From: Sva-07 sp963743825
Lineage (GTDB): Bacteria; Actinomycetota; Acidimicrobiia; Acidimicrobiales; Ilumatobacteraceae
DNA length: 64,000 nt
Direction of reading: 5' to 3'
NCBI GenBank assembly: GCA_963743825.1
Contig: CAVURC010000010.1
Coordinates: 1-64,000, forward strand
Below are positions 17,718 to 27,833 of the stretch, one piece after another. Below the pieces are notes generated by a model. The model saw only the letters and a list, made by a program, of their open reading frames with translations, was not told the DNA's origin and made no database searches. The position numbers and the translations under genes are program-made. The number at the start of each line of letters is the position of its first letter. The stretch's first letter is position 1.

Positions 17718-18110
17718 TCAGCCCGGCGGCGCGAAGAACTCGAGTGGCAGGTTGTCGGGGTCTCGGAACGACAACCCGGACCCGTACGAGGCGTCGACGA
17801 TGCCGCCGTGGGCGATACCCAGACCCTCGAGGTGTGCCTGCCACGCTTCGAGTTCGGCACGGTCTGCGCACGCGAACCCGACGTGATCGAGACCGAGACG
17901 ATGCTCGTCGAAGTCACTCCCGGCATCAGCGTCGGCGAACTGGTGCAGTCCGATGAGTGTGCCACCGATGAGCCACACGACGTGACGGAACGGTCCGGTG
18001 TCCTCGTCGATGACCGGGTCGGTACCGAGCAGCCCTCGGTACCACGGCACACTCCGGTCGAGGTCGCTGACCGTGAGCGCCACGTGGTGAATCGCCGGGA
18101 AATCGGGCAT
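17718..18110 (-). CDS. VOC-family (glyoxalase/dioxygenase-fold) protein
   Basis: A 130-residue metal-dependent VOC protein with two beta-alpha-beta-beta-beta modules. It opens IHHVALTVSDLDRSVPWYRG, has GLDHVGFACAD at the start of module two, and ends SFRDPDNLPLEFFAPPG. His, His and Glu residues at the usual metal positions are visible. The ATG at 18110 is chosen for its clear AAAGGAG ribosome-binding site rather than an in-frame start 36 nt upstream. It is convergent with the acyl-CoA ligase (14 bp apart). Substrate is unknown. Confidence 0.85.
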   Translation of the reverse strand: MPDFPAIHHVALTVSDLDRSVPWYRGLLGTDPVIDEDTGPFRHVVWLIGGTLIGLHQFADADAGSDFDEHRLGLDHVGFACADRAELEAWQAHLEGLGIAHGGIVDASYGSGLSFRDPDNLPLEFFAPPG

Positions 18111-18266
18111 GTGAGCCTCTCCTTTCGAAGTCGTTGTGTCCTGCACCCGACAGTACGCCCGCTGTCAACCGGTGGATCGGTGATGGTTTCTGGCGGCGTG
18201 GCACCACGGACTAACCTGCTTCGGCGTCATCTCAGCGGTTGAGGTGGCGCCGGGAGTTGGAGCATC

Positions 18267-19376
18267 GTGGTCAGAACCACAGGGGACGGACGGGGCACGA
18301 TCCAACTGGTTCGCGTCCGCAAGACATTCGGCGACGTCGTCGCCGTCGACGATCTCGATCTCACGATCGGCGACGGCGAGTTCTTCTCGCTCCTGGGACC
18401 GTCAGGATCGGGCAAGACCACCGTGCTGCGGATGATCGCCGGATTCGAGAAGCCGACTGCCGGTGCCATCCTGCTCGGCGGCCAGGAGGTGACCTCGCTG
18501 GCGCCGTACGACCGTGACGTCAACACCGTCTTCCAGGACTACGCGTTGTTCCCGCACATGACGGTGCAGCAGAACGTCGAGTACGGACTCAAGGTCAAGG
18601 GCGTCGATCGATCGAGCCGCCGCGGTCGGGCCGGAGCGATGCTGGACATCATGCGACTGTCCGGCTACGGCTCGCGGCGACCCAACCAGCTGTCCGGCGG
18701 GCAGCGCCAGCGGGTGGCGCTCGCCCGGGCGCTCGTCAACGAACCGCGGGTCCTGTTGCTCGACGAGCCACTCGGCGCACTCGACCTCAAGCTGCGCGAG
18801 GAGATGCAGGTCGAGTTGCGCACGATCCAGCGCGAGGTGGGCATCACGTTCGTCTTCGTCACCCACGACCAGGGCGAGGCGCTGTCGATGAGTTCGCGAG
18901 TGGCCGTCTTCAGCCATGGCCGGCTCGAACAGGTCGGCACACCCCGCGAGATCTACGAGCATCCGGCGACATCGTTCGTGGCGAGCTTCGTCGGCTCCTC
19001 CAACCTGCTCGACGACGAGTCGTCCAAGCGCCTGCTCGGAGTCGGAGGCGCACACACCGTGCGGCCGGAACGGATCACCGTGCTGAGCAAGGCCCAGGGT
19101 GCGGCGGCCGGAGACGTGGTCGCGTCGGGCACCATCGCCGACGTGCAGTACCTCGGCGCCGATTCTCGGGTTCACGTCGAGCTCGAGCGCGGCGGACGAC
19201 TGGCGGTCACCGTTGCGAGCGCCACCTGGAGCGACGACGACGTCGGCACGACGGTCGACGTCGCATGGCCGCCTGCTGCGGCCTTCGCCGTCATCGACGA
19301 CGACCCAGCCGAACCGGCGGACGACACCACGGATCTTCCAACCAGCCACACCAACCAACACATTCGTCAACAATGA
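18267..19376 (+). CDS. ABC transporter ATP-binding protein, polyamine type (PotA-like)
   Basis: A 369-residue ATPase. Walker A is GPSGSGKTT, the signature is LSGGQRQRVALARAL, Walker B is VLLLDEPLGALD and the switch histidine is in VFVTHDQ. The region beyond about residue 240 is a TOBE-like regulatory domain, as in PotA and related importers. It begins with GTG at 18267 after a GGAG ribosome-binding site. It is first in a four-gene importer operon followed by a substrate-binding lipoprotein and two permeases. The gene order and binding-protein type point to spermidine/putrescine, although other cationic solutes are possible. Confidence 0.92.
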   Translation: MVRTTGDGRGTIQLVRVRKTFGDVVAVDDLDLTIGDGEFFSLLGPSGSGKTTVLRMIAGFEKPTAGAILLGGQEVTSLAPYDRDVNTVFQDYALFPHMTVQQNVEYGLKVKGVDRSSRRGRAGAMLDIMRLSGYGSRRPNQLSGGQRQRVALARALVNEPRVLLLDEPLGALDLKLREEMQVELRTIQREVGITFVFVTHDQGEALSMSSRVAVFSHGRLEQVGTPREIYEHPATSFVASFVGSSNLLDDESSKRLLGVGGAHTVRPERITVLSKAQGAAAGDVVASGTIADVQYLGADSRVHVELERGGRLAVTVASATWSDDDVGTTVDVAWPPAAAFAVIDDDPAEPADDTTDLPTSHTNQHIRQQ

Positions 19377-19390
19377 AGGGGAGAAAAGCA

Positions 19391-20657
19391 ATGAGAACCA
19401 GTAGGAGAATCGGAGCGATCGGACTGTCACTCGTGATGGTCCTGGCCGCGTGCGGCAGCGATGACACGTCGGATTCGACGACCGACACCACGGCCGACAC
19501 GACGGCCACGAGCGACGCGGCGTCATCCACCGAAGCACCAGCCGCAACCGAGGCACCGGGTGACGGCGGTGACGCCGGCGCAGCGATGACCGAGCTCGGC
19601 GAGGGGGAAGGCGAGGTGAACCTCATTGCCTGGGCCGGGTTACGTCGAGGACGGTTCGACCGATCCTGCGGTCGACTGGGTGACCCCGTTCGAAGAGGCC
19701 ACCGGTTGCCAGGTGAACGTCAAGACCGGCAACAGCTCCGACGAGATGGTGCAGCTCATGCAGACGGGCGAGTACGACGGCGTGTCGGCCTCGGGCGACG
19801 CGACCACGCGGTTGATCGCCGGCGGCGAGGTCGCCCCGGTCAACACCGACCTCATCCCCAACTATGCCGATGTCTTCGAAGGTCTGAAGCTCAAGCCATG
19901 GAACAGCGTCGATGGTGTCTCCTACGGCGTTCCCCACGGCCGTGGAGCGAACCTGCTCACCTACAACACCGAGCTGTACACGACAGCGCCGGATTCGTGG
20001 GCCGAGATGTTCGAGGCATCGTCGGCAGCTGCTGGGTCGGTGTCGGTCTACGACTCGCCGATCTACATCGCCGACGCCGCGCTGTACCTCATGGCGACGC
20101 AGCCTGATCTCGGCATCACCAACCCGTACGCACTCGACCAGACCCAGTTCGACGCCGCAATCGAGTTGCTCACGCAGCAGCAGGACCTCGTTGGCCAGTA
20201 CTGGGCGCTGTACACGGATCAGCAAGCAGCCCTGGAAGACGGCAGCGTGCTCGCCGGCACGACGTGGCAGGTCATCGTGAACCTCGCGACGGCCAATGGC
20301 GCCAAGATCGACGCCGTCAAGCCGGTCGAGGGGGCAACGGGTTGGTCCGACACGTGGATGATCTCGTCGCAGGCCAAGAACCCGAACTGCATGTACATGT
20401 GGATGGATCACATCATCTCGCCCCAGGCGAACGCAGAAGTTGCCGAGTGGTTCGGTGAAGCACCGAGCAACGCACTCAGCTGCGACCTGACCGCCGACCC
20501 GGATCACTGCACGACGTTCCACGCCGACGACGAGGAGTACTGGACCGACGTGTGGTACTGGCAGACCGCCACCGAGGAATGCCTCGACGGTCGCACCGAT
20601 GTCGCCTGTCTGCCCTACACCGAATGGGTCAATGCGTGGAGCAAACTGCGCAGCTGA
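19391..20657 (+). CDS. polyamine-type substrate-binding lipoprotein (one frame break)
   Basis: Read across one extra base this is a protein of about 421 residues. An N-terminal signal peptide ends in the lipobox LAAC, followed by a linker of about 45 residues rich in Asp, Thr, Ser and Ala. The periplasmic-binding-protein fold of the PotD/PotF type follows (EGEVNLIAWAGYVEDG across the break, VSYGVPHGRGANLLTYN, TWMISSQAKNPNCMYMWMD). It would be anchored on the outer face of the membrane and deliver substrate to the permeases. The frame breaks in the GGG at 19637-19639; with two Gs the reading continues. A strong AGGGGAG ribosome-binding site precedes the ATG. Confidence 0.9.
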
Positions 20658-20713
20658 TCCCTCCGGATCAGACCGACGATGCGCCGGCCACCGGTCCTCC
20701 ACCAGGAGGGCCG

Positions 20714-21586
20714 GTGCGCCGGCTGGCGCGCGTCTTCACGCATCATCCGCGCCTCAGCCTGACGGCCACACTCGGCGCTCCGGTGACGTGGCTGCTGGTG
20801 GTGTACGTCGGGTCACTCCTGCTGCTCGTGGTCACAGCGTTCTTCAAACTCGATGGGACCACCCAGAAGCCGACGAATGAGCTGACGCTCGACAACATCA
20901 ACGTGGCGTTCACCACGTCAGAGTTCACCTGGACGGTGATCCGCAGCGTCGGCGTCGCGCTCGCCGTGACACTGCTCTGCCTGGCCATCGCACTGCCGAT
21001 GGCGTTCTACATCGCCAAGGTGGCCAAGCCATGGGCACGACGGGGGCTCGTCGTGGCCGTCCTGCTCCCCCTGTGGGGCGGCTACCTGGTCAAGGGCTAC
21101 GCCTGGCGGGCCATGTTCAGCCCGGGAAGCGAGTTCTCGGCATCCGGTGGCGGAGGCGTGCTCGATTCGACGATCGGGTGGACCCCGGGATTCGGCCAGA
21201 CGGCGCTCGTCATCACGCTGGCCTACCAGTGGTTGCCCTACATGGTGCTCCCGATCTATGCGGGGCTCGATCGACTCCCCGCGTCGCTGCTCGACGCGTC
21301 GGCCGATCTCGGCGGACGCCCGCTGCGCACGTTCCGCTCGATCATCACCCCGATGATCATCCCCTCCATCGCCGCTGGTTCGATCTTCACCTTCTCGCTG
21401 TCGCTCGGCGACTACATCATGCCCAACATCGTCGGCGGCACGACGCAGCTCATCGGCAACCTCATCGCCCGCACGCTGCTCGCCCCGAACCAGCCGCTCG
21501 CTGCTGCATTCACGTTGTGGCCGATCATCATCATCATCGTGTACCTGGCGACGATGTCGCGCCTGAAAGCGTTCGACAACCTGTGA
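20714..21586 (+). CDS. ABC transporter permease, PotB-like
   Basis: A 290-residue inner-membrane permease with about six helices. The coupling-loop EAA region is DASADLGGRPLRTFRSIITPMIIPSI. The GTG at 20714 is chosen because it follows an AGGAGGG ribosome-binding site by 4 nt and gives MRRLARVFTHHPRLSL. Alternative in-frame starts at 20624 and 20636 lie inside the binding-protein gene. The following permease starts 10 nt after its stop. Together they form the translocation pore of the importer. Confidence 0.88.
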   Translation: MRRLARVFTHHPRLSLTATLGAPVTWLLVVYVGSLLLLVVTAFFKLDGTTQKPTNELTLDNINVAFTTSEFTWTVIRSVGVALAVTLLCLAIALPMAFYIAKVAKPWARRGLVVAVLLPLWGGYLVKGYAWRAMFSPGSEFSASGGGGVLDSTIGWTPGFGQTALVITLAYQWLPYMVLPIYAGLDRLPASLLDASADLGGRPLRTFRSIITPMIIPSIAAGSIFTFSLSLGDYIMPNIVGGTTQLIGNLIARTLLAPNQPLAAAFTLWPIIIIIVYLATMSRLKAFDNL

Positions 21587-21596
21587 TGAGGCGCCG

Positions 21597-22419
21597 ATGA
21601 ATCTCAGCGCGTTCACCCGGTGGTCGCTGCGGATCTGGACCTGGCTCGCCCTCGCGTTCCTCTACGTGCCGCTTGGCTGTCGTGGCGATCCTGTCGTTCA
21701 ACACCTCCACGTCGCTGTCGTGGCCGCCACGCGGCTTCACCACCGACTGGTGGTCGAAAGCCTGGGAGGCCGAAGGGCCGCGCGAGGCGTTCGTGACCTC
21801 GGTCAAGGTCGCCCTCGCGGCCACCGCGGTGGCCCTGGTTCTCGGCACGCTGGCAGCATTCGCATTGCAGCGCTACAAGTTCTTCGGGCGGTACTCGATC
21901 TCGTTCCTGCTCATCTTGCCGATCGCCCTGCCCGGCATCGTCACCGCCGTTGCCTTGCAGAACACGTTCAGCCGACGCATCGATGTCGGCGTGTTCGACT
22001 TCCAGGTCGGGTTCGGCTTCCACTCGCTGGTGATCGCCCACGCGACGTTCTGTGTGGTCCTCGCGTACAACAACGTCGTGGCCCGCCTGCGTCGGATGTC
22101 ACCGAACCTCCTCGAGGCCTCGGCCGACCTCGGTGCGCATGGCATCCAGACGTTCCGTCACGTGACGTTTCCGCTCGTGCGATCGGCACTCCTCGCCGGT
22201 GGCATCCTGGCGTTCGCCCTGAGCTTCGACGAGATCGTCGTCACCACCTTCACTGCGGGGCCGGGCATCGAGACGCTTCCCCAATGGATCCTCAACAACC
22301 TCACGCGTCCCAACAACGTGCCACTCGTGAACGTCGTCGCCACCGTGACCATGCTGCTGTCGATACCGCTCGCCTGGCTCGCCCAACGGCTCTCCGACGG
22401 GGCGACCGCCGCGATGTGA
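21597..22419 (+). CDS. ABC transporter permease, PotC-like (one frame break)
   Basis: Read across one extra base this is a permease of about 273 residues. It has the N-terminal helix LALAFLYVPLAVVAILSFN (across the break), a PotC-like SLSWPPRGFTTDWW segment and the EAA loop EASADLGAHGIQTFRHVTFPLV. The break is near 21670-21676 (CCG CTT GGC versus CTG GCT GTC). An intact copy would complete the importer; if the break were real the whole transporter would be lost, which is hard to reconcile with three other good genes in the operon. Confidence 0.88.
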
Positions 22420-22433
22420 CGAGCATCGGCGCG

Positions 22434-22439
22434 TACAGT
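22434..22439 (+). promoter_or_regulatory. -10-like hexamer for the glycerophosphodiesterase
   Basis: TACAGT, 7 nt before the GTG at 22447. Confidence 0.45.
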
Positions 22440-22446
22440 CGGCGCC

Positions 22447-23217
22447 GTGACTGCCCTTCATCCGTATCTCGACTGGCCCGGGCCGATTCCGTTCGCCCAT
22501 CGAGGCGGAACGAGCAGCGCACCCGAGAACACGATGCCGGCATTCGAGCATGCGGTTTCGCTCGGCTATCGCTACCTCGAGACCGACGTGCACCTCACCG
22601 CCGACGGCGAGCTCGTTGCGTTTCACGACGCAGATCTCCAACGAACGTGCGGCGTCGATGTCACGATCGCTGCCAGCACGTGGAGTGAACTCAGCGAGCT
22701 ACGCGTCGATGGACGTGAGCCGATTCCGCTGATGACCGACCTGCTCGATCGATTCCCCGATGCTCGTTTCAACATCGACTGCAAGTCCGATGCCGCAGCG
22801 CCGGCGCTCGTTCAACTCGTGCGCGACCGCGACCTGCTGGCCCGAATCTGCATCGGCTCGTTCAGCCATGCACGGCTCACCAAGCTCCGCTCGCTGCTCG
22901 GCCCCGACCTGCTCACATGCGCAAGCCCGCAGGAGATCGCCCGGCTCCGTCTCACCGGGAGAATCGCCCCGACCGCTCGGCGGGTGGCCCAGGTGCCCGT
23001 CCACGCCTCCAGTTCCGGAGTTGGCCGACGTGTCAACGTCGTCAACCAGCGGTTCGTCCGTGCCGCCCATGGCCGCGAAATCGCCGTTCACGTGTGGACC
23101 ATCGACGACCCGGCGGAGATGCACCGCCTGCTCGACCTCGGGGTCGACGGCATCATGACCGATCGTCCCGAGGTACTGCGCGGCGTACTCGCCGAACGCA
23201 ACGAGTGGTACGAGTGA
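22447..23217 (+). CDS. glycerophosphodiester phosphodiesterase family protein
   Basis: A 256-residue TIM-barrel enzyme of the GDPD family, which hydrolyses glycerophosphodiesters to glycerol-3-phosphate and an alcohol. Motifs are FAHRGGTSSAPENTMPAF (catalytic His and the E of PEN), ETDVHLTADGELVAFHD (metal ligands and second His) and the late WTIDDPAEMHRLLDLGVDGIMTDRP. No signal peptide is visible, so it is probably cytosolic. It follows the importer operon by 27 bp but has its own likely promoter. The GTG start has no Shine-Dalgarno. Confidence 0.92.
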   Translation: MTALHPYLDWPGPIPFAHRGGTSSAPENTMPAFEHAVSLGYRYLETDVHLTADGELVAFHDADLQRTCGVDVTIAASTWSELSELRVDGREPIPLMTDLLDRFPDARFNIDCKSDAAAPALVQLVRDRDLLARICIGSFSHARLTKLRSLLGPDLLTCASPQEIARLRLTGRIAPTARRVAQVPVHASSSGVGRRVNVVNQRFVRAAHGREIAVHVWTIDDPAEMHRLLDLGVDGIMTDRPEVLRGVLAERNEWYE

Positions 23218-23225
23218 GGGTCGAA

Positions 23226-23231
23226 TAGGGT
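23226..23231 (+). promoter_or_regulatory. -10-like hexamer for the gamma-glutamyltransferase
   Basis: TAGGGT, 7 nt before the ATG at 23239. Confidence 0.5.
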
Positions 23232-23238
23232 CCTCGCG

Positions 23239-24843
23239 ATGCCCGTGTCGATCGCACCGACCAGCACCATTCGAGCACCACGCCACATGGTGGCGAGCGC
23301 TGATCAGCTCGCCACCTCGGCGGGCATGGAGATGTGGGCACTCGGCGGCAACGCTGTCGACGCCGCCATTGCCTGCAATGCCGCCCTCGCCGTGACCGGG
23401 CCGCACCTGTGCGGAATCGGCGGCGACCTGTTCGCGCTGGTCCACGTCGACAGCACCGACGGGCACAGCGAGACGTTCGCCTTGAACGCCTCGGGTCGCG
23501 CCGGCTCGGGCGCCGATCCCGACGGACTCCGGGCTGAGGGTCGCACGGACATGCCGTTCAAACTCGACGTCCGTAGCGTCACCGTGCCGGGATGCGTCGA
23601 CGGGTGGATGGCGCTGCACGAACGATTCGGTTCGCTCCCGCTCGATGTGGTGCTCGCACCCGCGCGCCGGCTCGCCGCCGACGGGTTTCCGGCGAGCCCG
23701 TTGCTCGTCGGATCGCTTCGCCGCCTCGACGCCGAGAGCCGATCGAACCTTGCCGAACTCGCCACTCAGGCCACGACCACCGGCGCAGTCGTGCGCCGTC
23801 CCGGCACCGCGCTGGTACTCGCCGGGCTCTCCGTGTCCGGGCGGGACGGTTTCTACGGAGGCGCCTTCGGTGACGGACTCCTCGAACTCGGTGGAGGCCT
23901 GTTCGTCGAGTCCGACCTCGCCGCGAACCAGGCCGACTGGGTGGTGCCGCTCACCGGCTCGGCATTCGGTGTCGACCTGCACACCATCGGCCCGAACTCC
24001 CAGGGTTATCTCACCCTCGCGGCCGCTGCGTTGGCCGAGCAGCTCGATCTCCCCGACGACCCCGACGACGAGCGGTGGGCCCATCTCCTCGTCGAAGCAG
24101 CCACGGCTGCCGGCTTCGACCGCCCTGAGCGGCTCCACGATGGCGCCGACGGCGCTGCACTGCTGGCCTCCGTGTCCGACCGGGTCGCCATGATCGGGCT
24201 CGAGCGATCCAGTGGCCGGACCGCCCCCGCCTCCGACGGCGACACCACCTATCTCTGCACGGCCGGCATCGGGCCGGACGGAAGCCGGATGGGCGTCTCA
24301 CTGATCCAGTCGAACGCGTCGGGGTTCGGCTCCCACCTCGTCGAGCCGAACACGGCGATCAACCTCCACAACCGGGGGCTCGGTTTCAACCTGATCGCCG
24401 GACACCCCGCCGAGTTCGGCCCGGGGCGGCGACCACCGCACACGTTGTCACCGGCACTTGCGACACGCGCTGGTCGGCTCGCCGGCGTGTTCGGCACGAT
24501 GGGTGGCGACGCTCAGCCGCAGATCCTCCTGCAGCTCCTGACCCGGCTGTTCCATCACGGTCAGTCACCAGCGGTCGCCATCAACGCCGGGCGCTGGGCC
24601 CTCGATGGCCCGCAGACCGGGTTCGACACGTGGACCGGGGCCGGCGGCCCGTCGATCGGCGTCGAGGGCCACGCACCTGACGGGTGGGTCGACGGGCTCT
24701 CCGCTCGGGGCCATCGGGCCACGTCAGAACCCGCCTGGGACTCCGCGTTCGGTCACGCCCACGCCATCGTCGTCGAGCCCACCGGCATGCTCGCCGGCGC
24801 CGCCGACCCCCGTGCCGTCATCGGTTCCGCCGCAGGCTCCTGA
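23239..24843 (+). CDS. gamma-glutamyltransferase family protein
   Basis: A 534-residue Ntn-hydrolase. The N-terminal part has SAGMEMWALGGNAVDAAIACNAALAV and GPHLCGIGGDLFALV, typical of GGT. The self-cleavage nucleophile is expected at the Thr of DGDTTYLCTAG, which starts the small subunit. GTMGGDAQPQILLQLL follows late in the chain. The classic enzyme transfers or hydrolyses gamma-glutamyl groups; many actinobacterial relatives act on other amides. No signal peptide is visible, so a cytosolic role is likely. Nearness to a polyamine-type importer allows a gamma-glutamyl-polyamine role, but this is speculation. Confidence 0.9.
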   Translation: MPVSIAPTSTIRAPRHMVASADQLATSAGMEMWALGGNAVDAAIACNAALAVTGPHLCGIGGDLFALVHVDSTDGHSETFALNASGRAGSGADPDGLRAEGRTDMPFKLDVRSVTVPGCVDGWMALHERFGSLPLDVVLAPARRLAADGFPASPLLVGSLRRLDAESRSNLAELATQATTTGAVVRRPGTALVLAGLSVSGRDGFYGGAFGDGLLELGGGLFVESDLAANQADWVVPLTGSAFGVDLHTIGPNSQGYLTLAAAALAEQLDLPDDPDDERWAHLLVEAATAAGFDRPERLHDGADGAALLASVSDRVAMIGLERSSGRTAPASDGDTTYLCTAGIGPDGSRMGVSLIQSNASGFGSHLVEPNTAINLHNRGLGFNLIAGHPAEFGPGRRPPHTLSPALATRAGRLAGVFGTMGGDAQPQILLQLLTRLFHHGQSPAVAINAGRWALDGPQTGFDTWTGAGGPSIGVEGHAPDGWVDGLSARGHRATSEPAWDSAFGHAHAIVVEPTGMLAGAADPRAVIGSAAGS

Positions 24844-24938
24844 TCGACGGCCGCTCCGGAAGGGCTCTGGTTCGCGGTGACGTCGAAGCGTAGGGTTGAC
24901 GAGGCATGTGAAATCTTGGCGGGACGTCAGGACGATCG

Positions 24939-26556
24939 GTGAGCACAGCCCAGAGTCGCCGCAGCGAGTCACGAGATGCATTCACGTTGTTCGCTCCGCC
25001 CGCGCTCGCACTGCTGCTGGCTCTCCTCGTGTCCATCGCCGGACTGCGGGGTTCGGATTGGCCCGCGCACCTCTTCCGGGTCGAACTGTTCCGCGTCTGT
25101 CGGGATGACATTGTGGAACGGCCAGTGGTACGGGGGCCACTACACGTTGGGGTACAGCGTGGTGTTCCCGCCACTCGCAGCATGGTTCGGGCCCATGCTC
25201 GTCGGCATCGTGAGCAGCGTGGTCGCAACGATGTGTTTCATGCTGCTGCTTCGAGAACGCTACGGAGCGGTCAGCGCGTTCGCCGCCTCCTGGTTCGCGG
25301 TCGGCACGGCGGTCAACCTCGCGGTCGGTCGACTCCCGTTCGCTCTCGGCCTCGCCTTCGGCCTCCTCGCCCTGCTCGCCTATCAGCGGGGTCACGGTCT
25401 GCTGGCTGTCGTCGGCGCCCTGCTGTCACCCCTCGCCAGTCCCGTTGCGGGTGTCTTCCTCGGAGTCGGGGTCGCCGGACTGGTCGTCGACCTGTGGTTG
25501 CGTCGACGCCAGGGTGACCACGTGGCGCTCGGCGTCGCCGTGGGTATGAGTGTGGCCAGCGTCGCGCCGGTCGCGATCACCTCGGTCCTGTTCCCCGATC
25601 CCGGTGTGTTTCCATTCCGCGGTGCGGCCTTCGTGGGTGTGCTGGCCTGTTGCGTCGGCGTCGCGATCGTGCTTCCGGCGAGCGAGCGGGTGCTCCGCAT
25701 CTCGGCCGTACTCGCGGCGGTGATGACGTTGCCGTTGTTCGTGATGGCGAATCCACTGGGCGGCAACATGACGCGACTCGTGGTGTTGTTCGTCGTGCCT
25801 GTGATGATCTGTGCTCTCGGGCGACGACGGCCACGTCTGGTACTGGTTGCGGCCGTCCCCCTGAGTCTCTGGCTCGTGCTGCCCGCCGTGGCCAGCGCAG
25901 ACCACATCAGCGATCCGGCGGGCAGGCCCGAGTACCACCAACCGCTCGTCGACTTCGTCGCGCGTGCCGGCGGGCCGATCGGCCGGGTCGAGATTCCGTT
26001 CACCAACGGGCACTGGGAGGTCGCGTACGTCGCTCCGTACGTGCCCATCGCCCGAGGCTGGGAGCGGCAGGTCGACATGGATCGCAACCTCATCCTGTAC
26101 GACCCCTCGCTGACCGTCGAGAAGTATCGCCAGTGGCTCCACGACAACGCAGTGCGTTGGGTCGCGCTGCCCGACGTCGAGCTCGACGAGGGCGGAACAG
26201 CAGAGGCAGCGCTCATCGAGCGCGGGGTGCCCGGACTCGAGTTGGTGCACACATCCGAGCACTGGCGCATCTGGGAGGTCACCGACGCCGAACCGATCGT
26301 CGAAGATCCCGGTGTACTCGTGCGCGAGTCGCCCGACGAGATCGTCATCGCCGTCGACCGACCCGGCGTTGTCCTGGTTCGGGCGTGGTACATGCCCTAC
26401 TGGTCGGCGAATGGTGCCGAGGCCTGTGTCAAGGCGTCTCGCGACGGCCGGCTCGAGGTCGTGGTGAGTGCACCCGGGCTCGTCCACCTCGAACCGCAGT
26501 TCTCACTCGAGCCGGCGCTGACGTCGCAGTCATCCGATGCATGCCTGGACTCATGA
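24939..26556 (+). CDS. polytopic membrane protein, GT-C-like (one frame break)
   Basis: Read across one extra base this is a protein of about 538 residues. About ten hydrophobic helices span residues 15-330 and a soluble domain of about 200 residues follows (EIPFTNGHWEVAYVAPYVPI onward). An early extracytoplasmic loop with GMTLWNGQWYGGHYTLGYSV and acidic residues resembles the GT-C layout of lipid-linked glycosyltransferases, but no diagnostic motif fixes the family. The break lies at about 25096-25112, between HLFRVELFRV and GMTLWNGQ. It is convergent with the flavin monooxygenase (22 bp) and appears monocistronic. Confidence 0.72.
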
Positions 26557-26578
26557 CCCGAAGTGTGCATCGCCATTC

Positions 26579-27754
26579 CTACAGGAGCGGGAGGACCTCT
26601 TCGGCGAAGCGGGCCATCTGCTCGTCGGCCTTCTTGTACGGATCGCCGATGAGGTGCGGGAACAGCGTGAGGTACTCGAATCCGAGCAGGTCACGCAGGA
26701 ACGCCACCTCTTCGGCGACCTTCTCCGGTGGGCCGACGAGGATCGTCTTGTTCTCGATCGACTCGTCGAGCGTCGGGATGAGACCGGGCTGCGACGGCTT
26801 GCCATCGGGGCCCATGTAGCCACGGCTCCAGCCGTACGGACCGAGGAACTTCCAGAACTCGTCGTGGCCGGGCAGCGCTGAGGCGCGTGCCTCCTCCATC
26901 GTGTCCTCGATGCGGTACGACACGACGAGCATGCGCTTCTCGTGGGGTGCCAACTCGACGCCGTGAGCATCGTGGTAGGTCTCGGCGTACTTGTCCCAGA
27001 ACCGCTTGATGAAGCTGTAGTGCTGGTTCCAGAACACCGCACCGTGGTCGACGACGGGGACGTAGTCGAGCGTCGGAGGCGACGTGACGGCCTGCCAGAT
27101 CTCGAATGGATGGATCGGCTTGGGCACCAGCGTGATCTCCTGCACCGTCGATCCACGGTCGGGAATCCCGTCGATCGGGATCTGGAAATGCTTGCCCTGG
27201 AACGAGAACGACTCCTGCGTGAGGGCACGACGGATGATCTCCATCGACTCCTCGAACACCTCGCGGTTGTGGATGTCGGCGTCGACCTGATCAGGATTGT
27301 CCATGGAACCGATCGACACCCCCTTGTCGTTGAGGTGCAGCACCTCACGGGGGACCGTGCCACGGCCGACACCGAGCATCGCTCGACCGCCCGACAGGTT
27401 GTGCAGCGTGGCGAAGTCCTCGGCCAACCGCAGCGGGTTCCATTGGGGCACCACGTTGAACATCGCCCCGAAGCGCAGCGTGGTGGTCTGCGCCGCAATC
27501 CACGTGGAGATCAGCAATCCGTTCGGGATGACCTCGTAGCCCTCGTACTGGAAGTGGTGCTCGGTCGTCCAGAACGAGTCGAACCCGAGCCGTTCGGCCT
27601 CCTTGGCCGAGTTCACGTAGTCGAGCGTGGCCTTCCAGCATTCGTCGTTCGAGTACCGGCGATCCATCGGAGCCGGCAATCCGGCACCCGCGTCATCCAT
27701 TTCGACGCCTCCGAAGAAGAAGGCTCCCAGCTTCAGGTCGGGCCGTTCTGACAT
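26579..27754 (-). CDS. LLM-class flavin-dependent oxidoreductase
   Basis: A 391-residue luciferase-like monooxygenase that would use reduced flavin and oxygen. Typical segments are LGAFFFGGVEMDDAG at the start, the DSFWTTEHHFQYEGY loop, GRAMLGVGRGTVPREV and the C-terminal LVGPPEKVAEEVAFL. Substrates in this class range from alkanes and sulfonates to uracil; the branch cannot be told by eye. It is divergent from the amidohydrolase across 79 bp, so it could belong to the catabolic block that follows. In the Rut pathway a luciferase-like enzyme opens pyrimidine rings, which would fit, but no other Rut gene is seen. Confidence 0.88.
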   Translation of the reverse strand: MSERPDLKLGAFFFGGVEMDDAGAGLPAPMDRRYSNDECWKATLDYVNSAKEAERLGFDSFWTTEHHFQYEGYEVIPNGLLISTWIAAQTTTLRFGAMFNVVPQWNPLRLAEDFATLHNLSGGRAMLGVGRGTVPREVLHLNDKGVSIGSMDNPDQVDADIHNREVFEESMEIIRRALTQESFSFQGKHFQIPIDGIPDRGSTVQEITLVPKPIHPFEIWQAVTSPPTLDYVPVVDHGAVFWNQHYSFIKRFWDKYAETYHDAHGVELAPHEKRMLVVSYRIEDTMEEARASALPGHDEFWKFLGPYGWSRGYMGPDGKPSQPGLIPTLDESIENKTILVGPPEKVAEEVAFLRDLLGFEYLTLFPHLIGDPYKKADEQMARFAEEVLPLL

Positions 27755-27833
27755 GGAGGTAGTTTCGCGCAGATGTCGAGCACCCTCCTACAGCAGGCGA
27801 CGATTGTTCACGGAGCTGTGACAGACGACCCGC

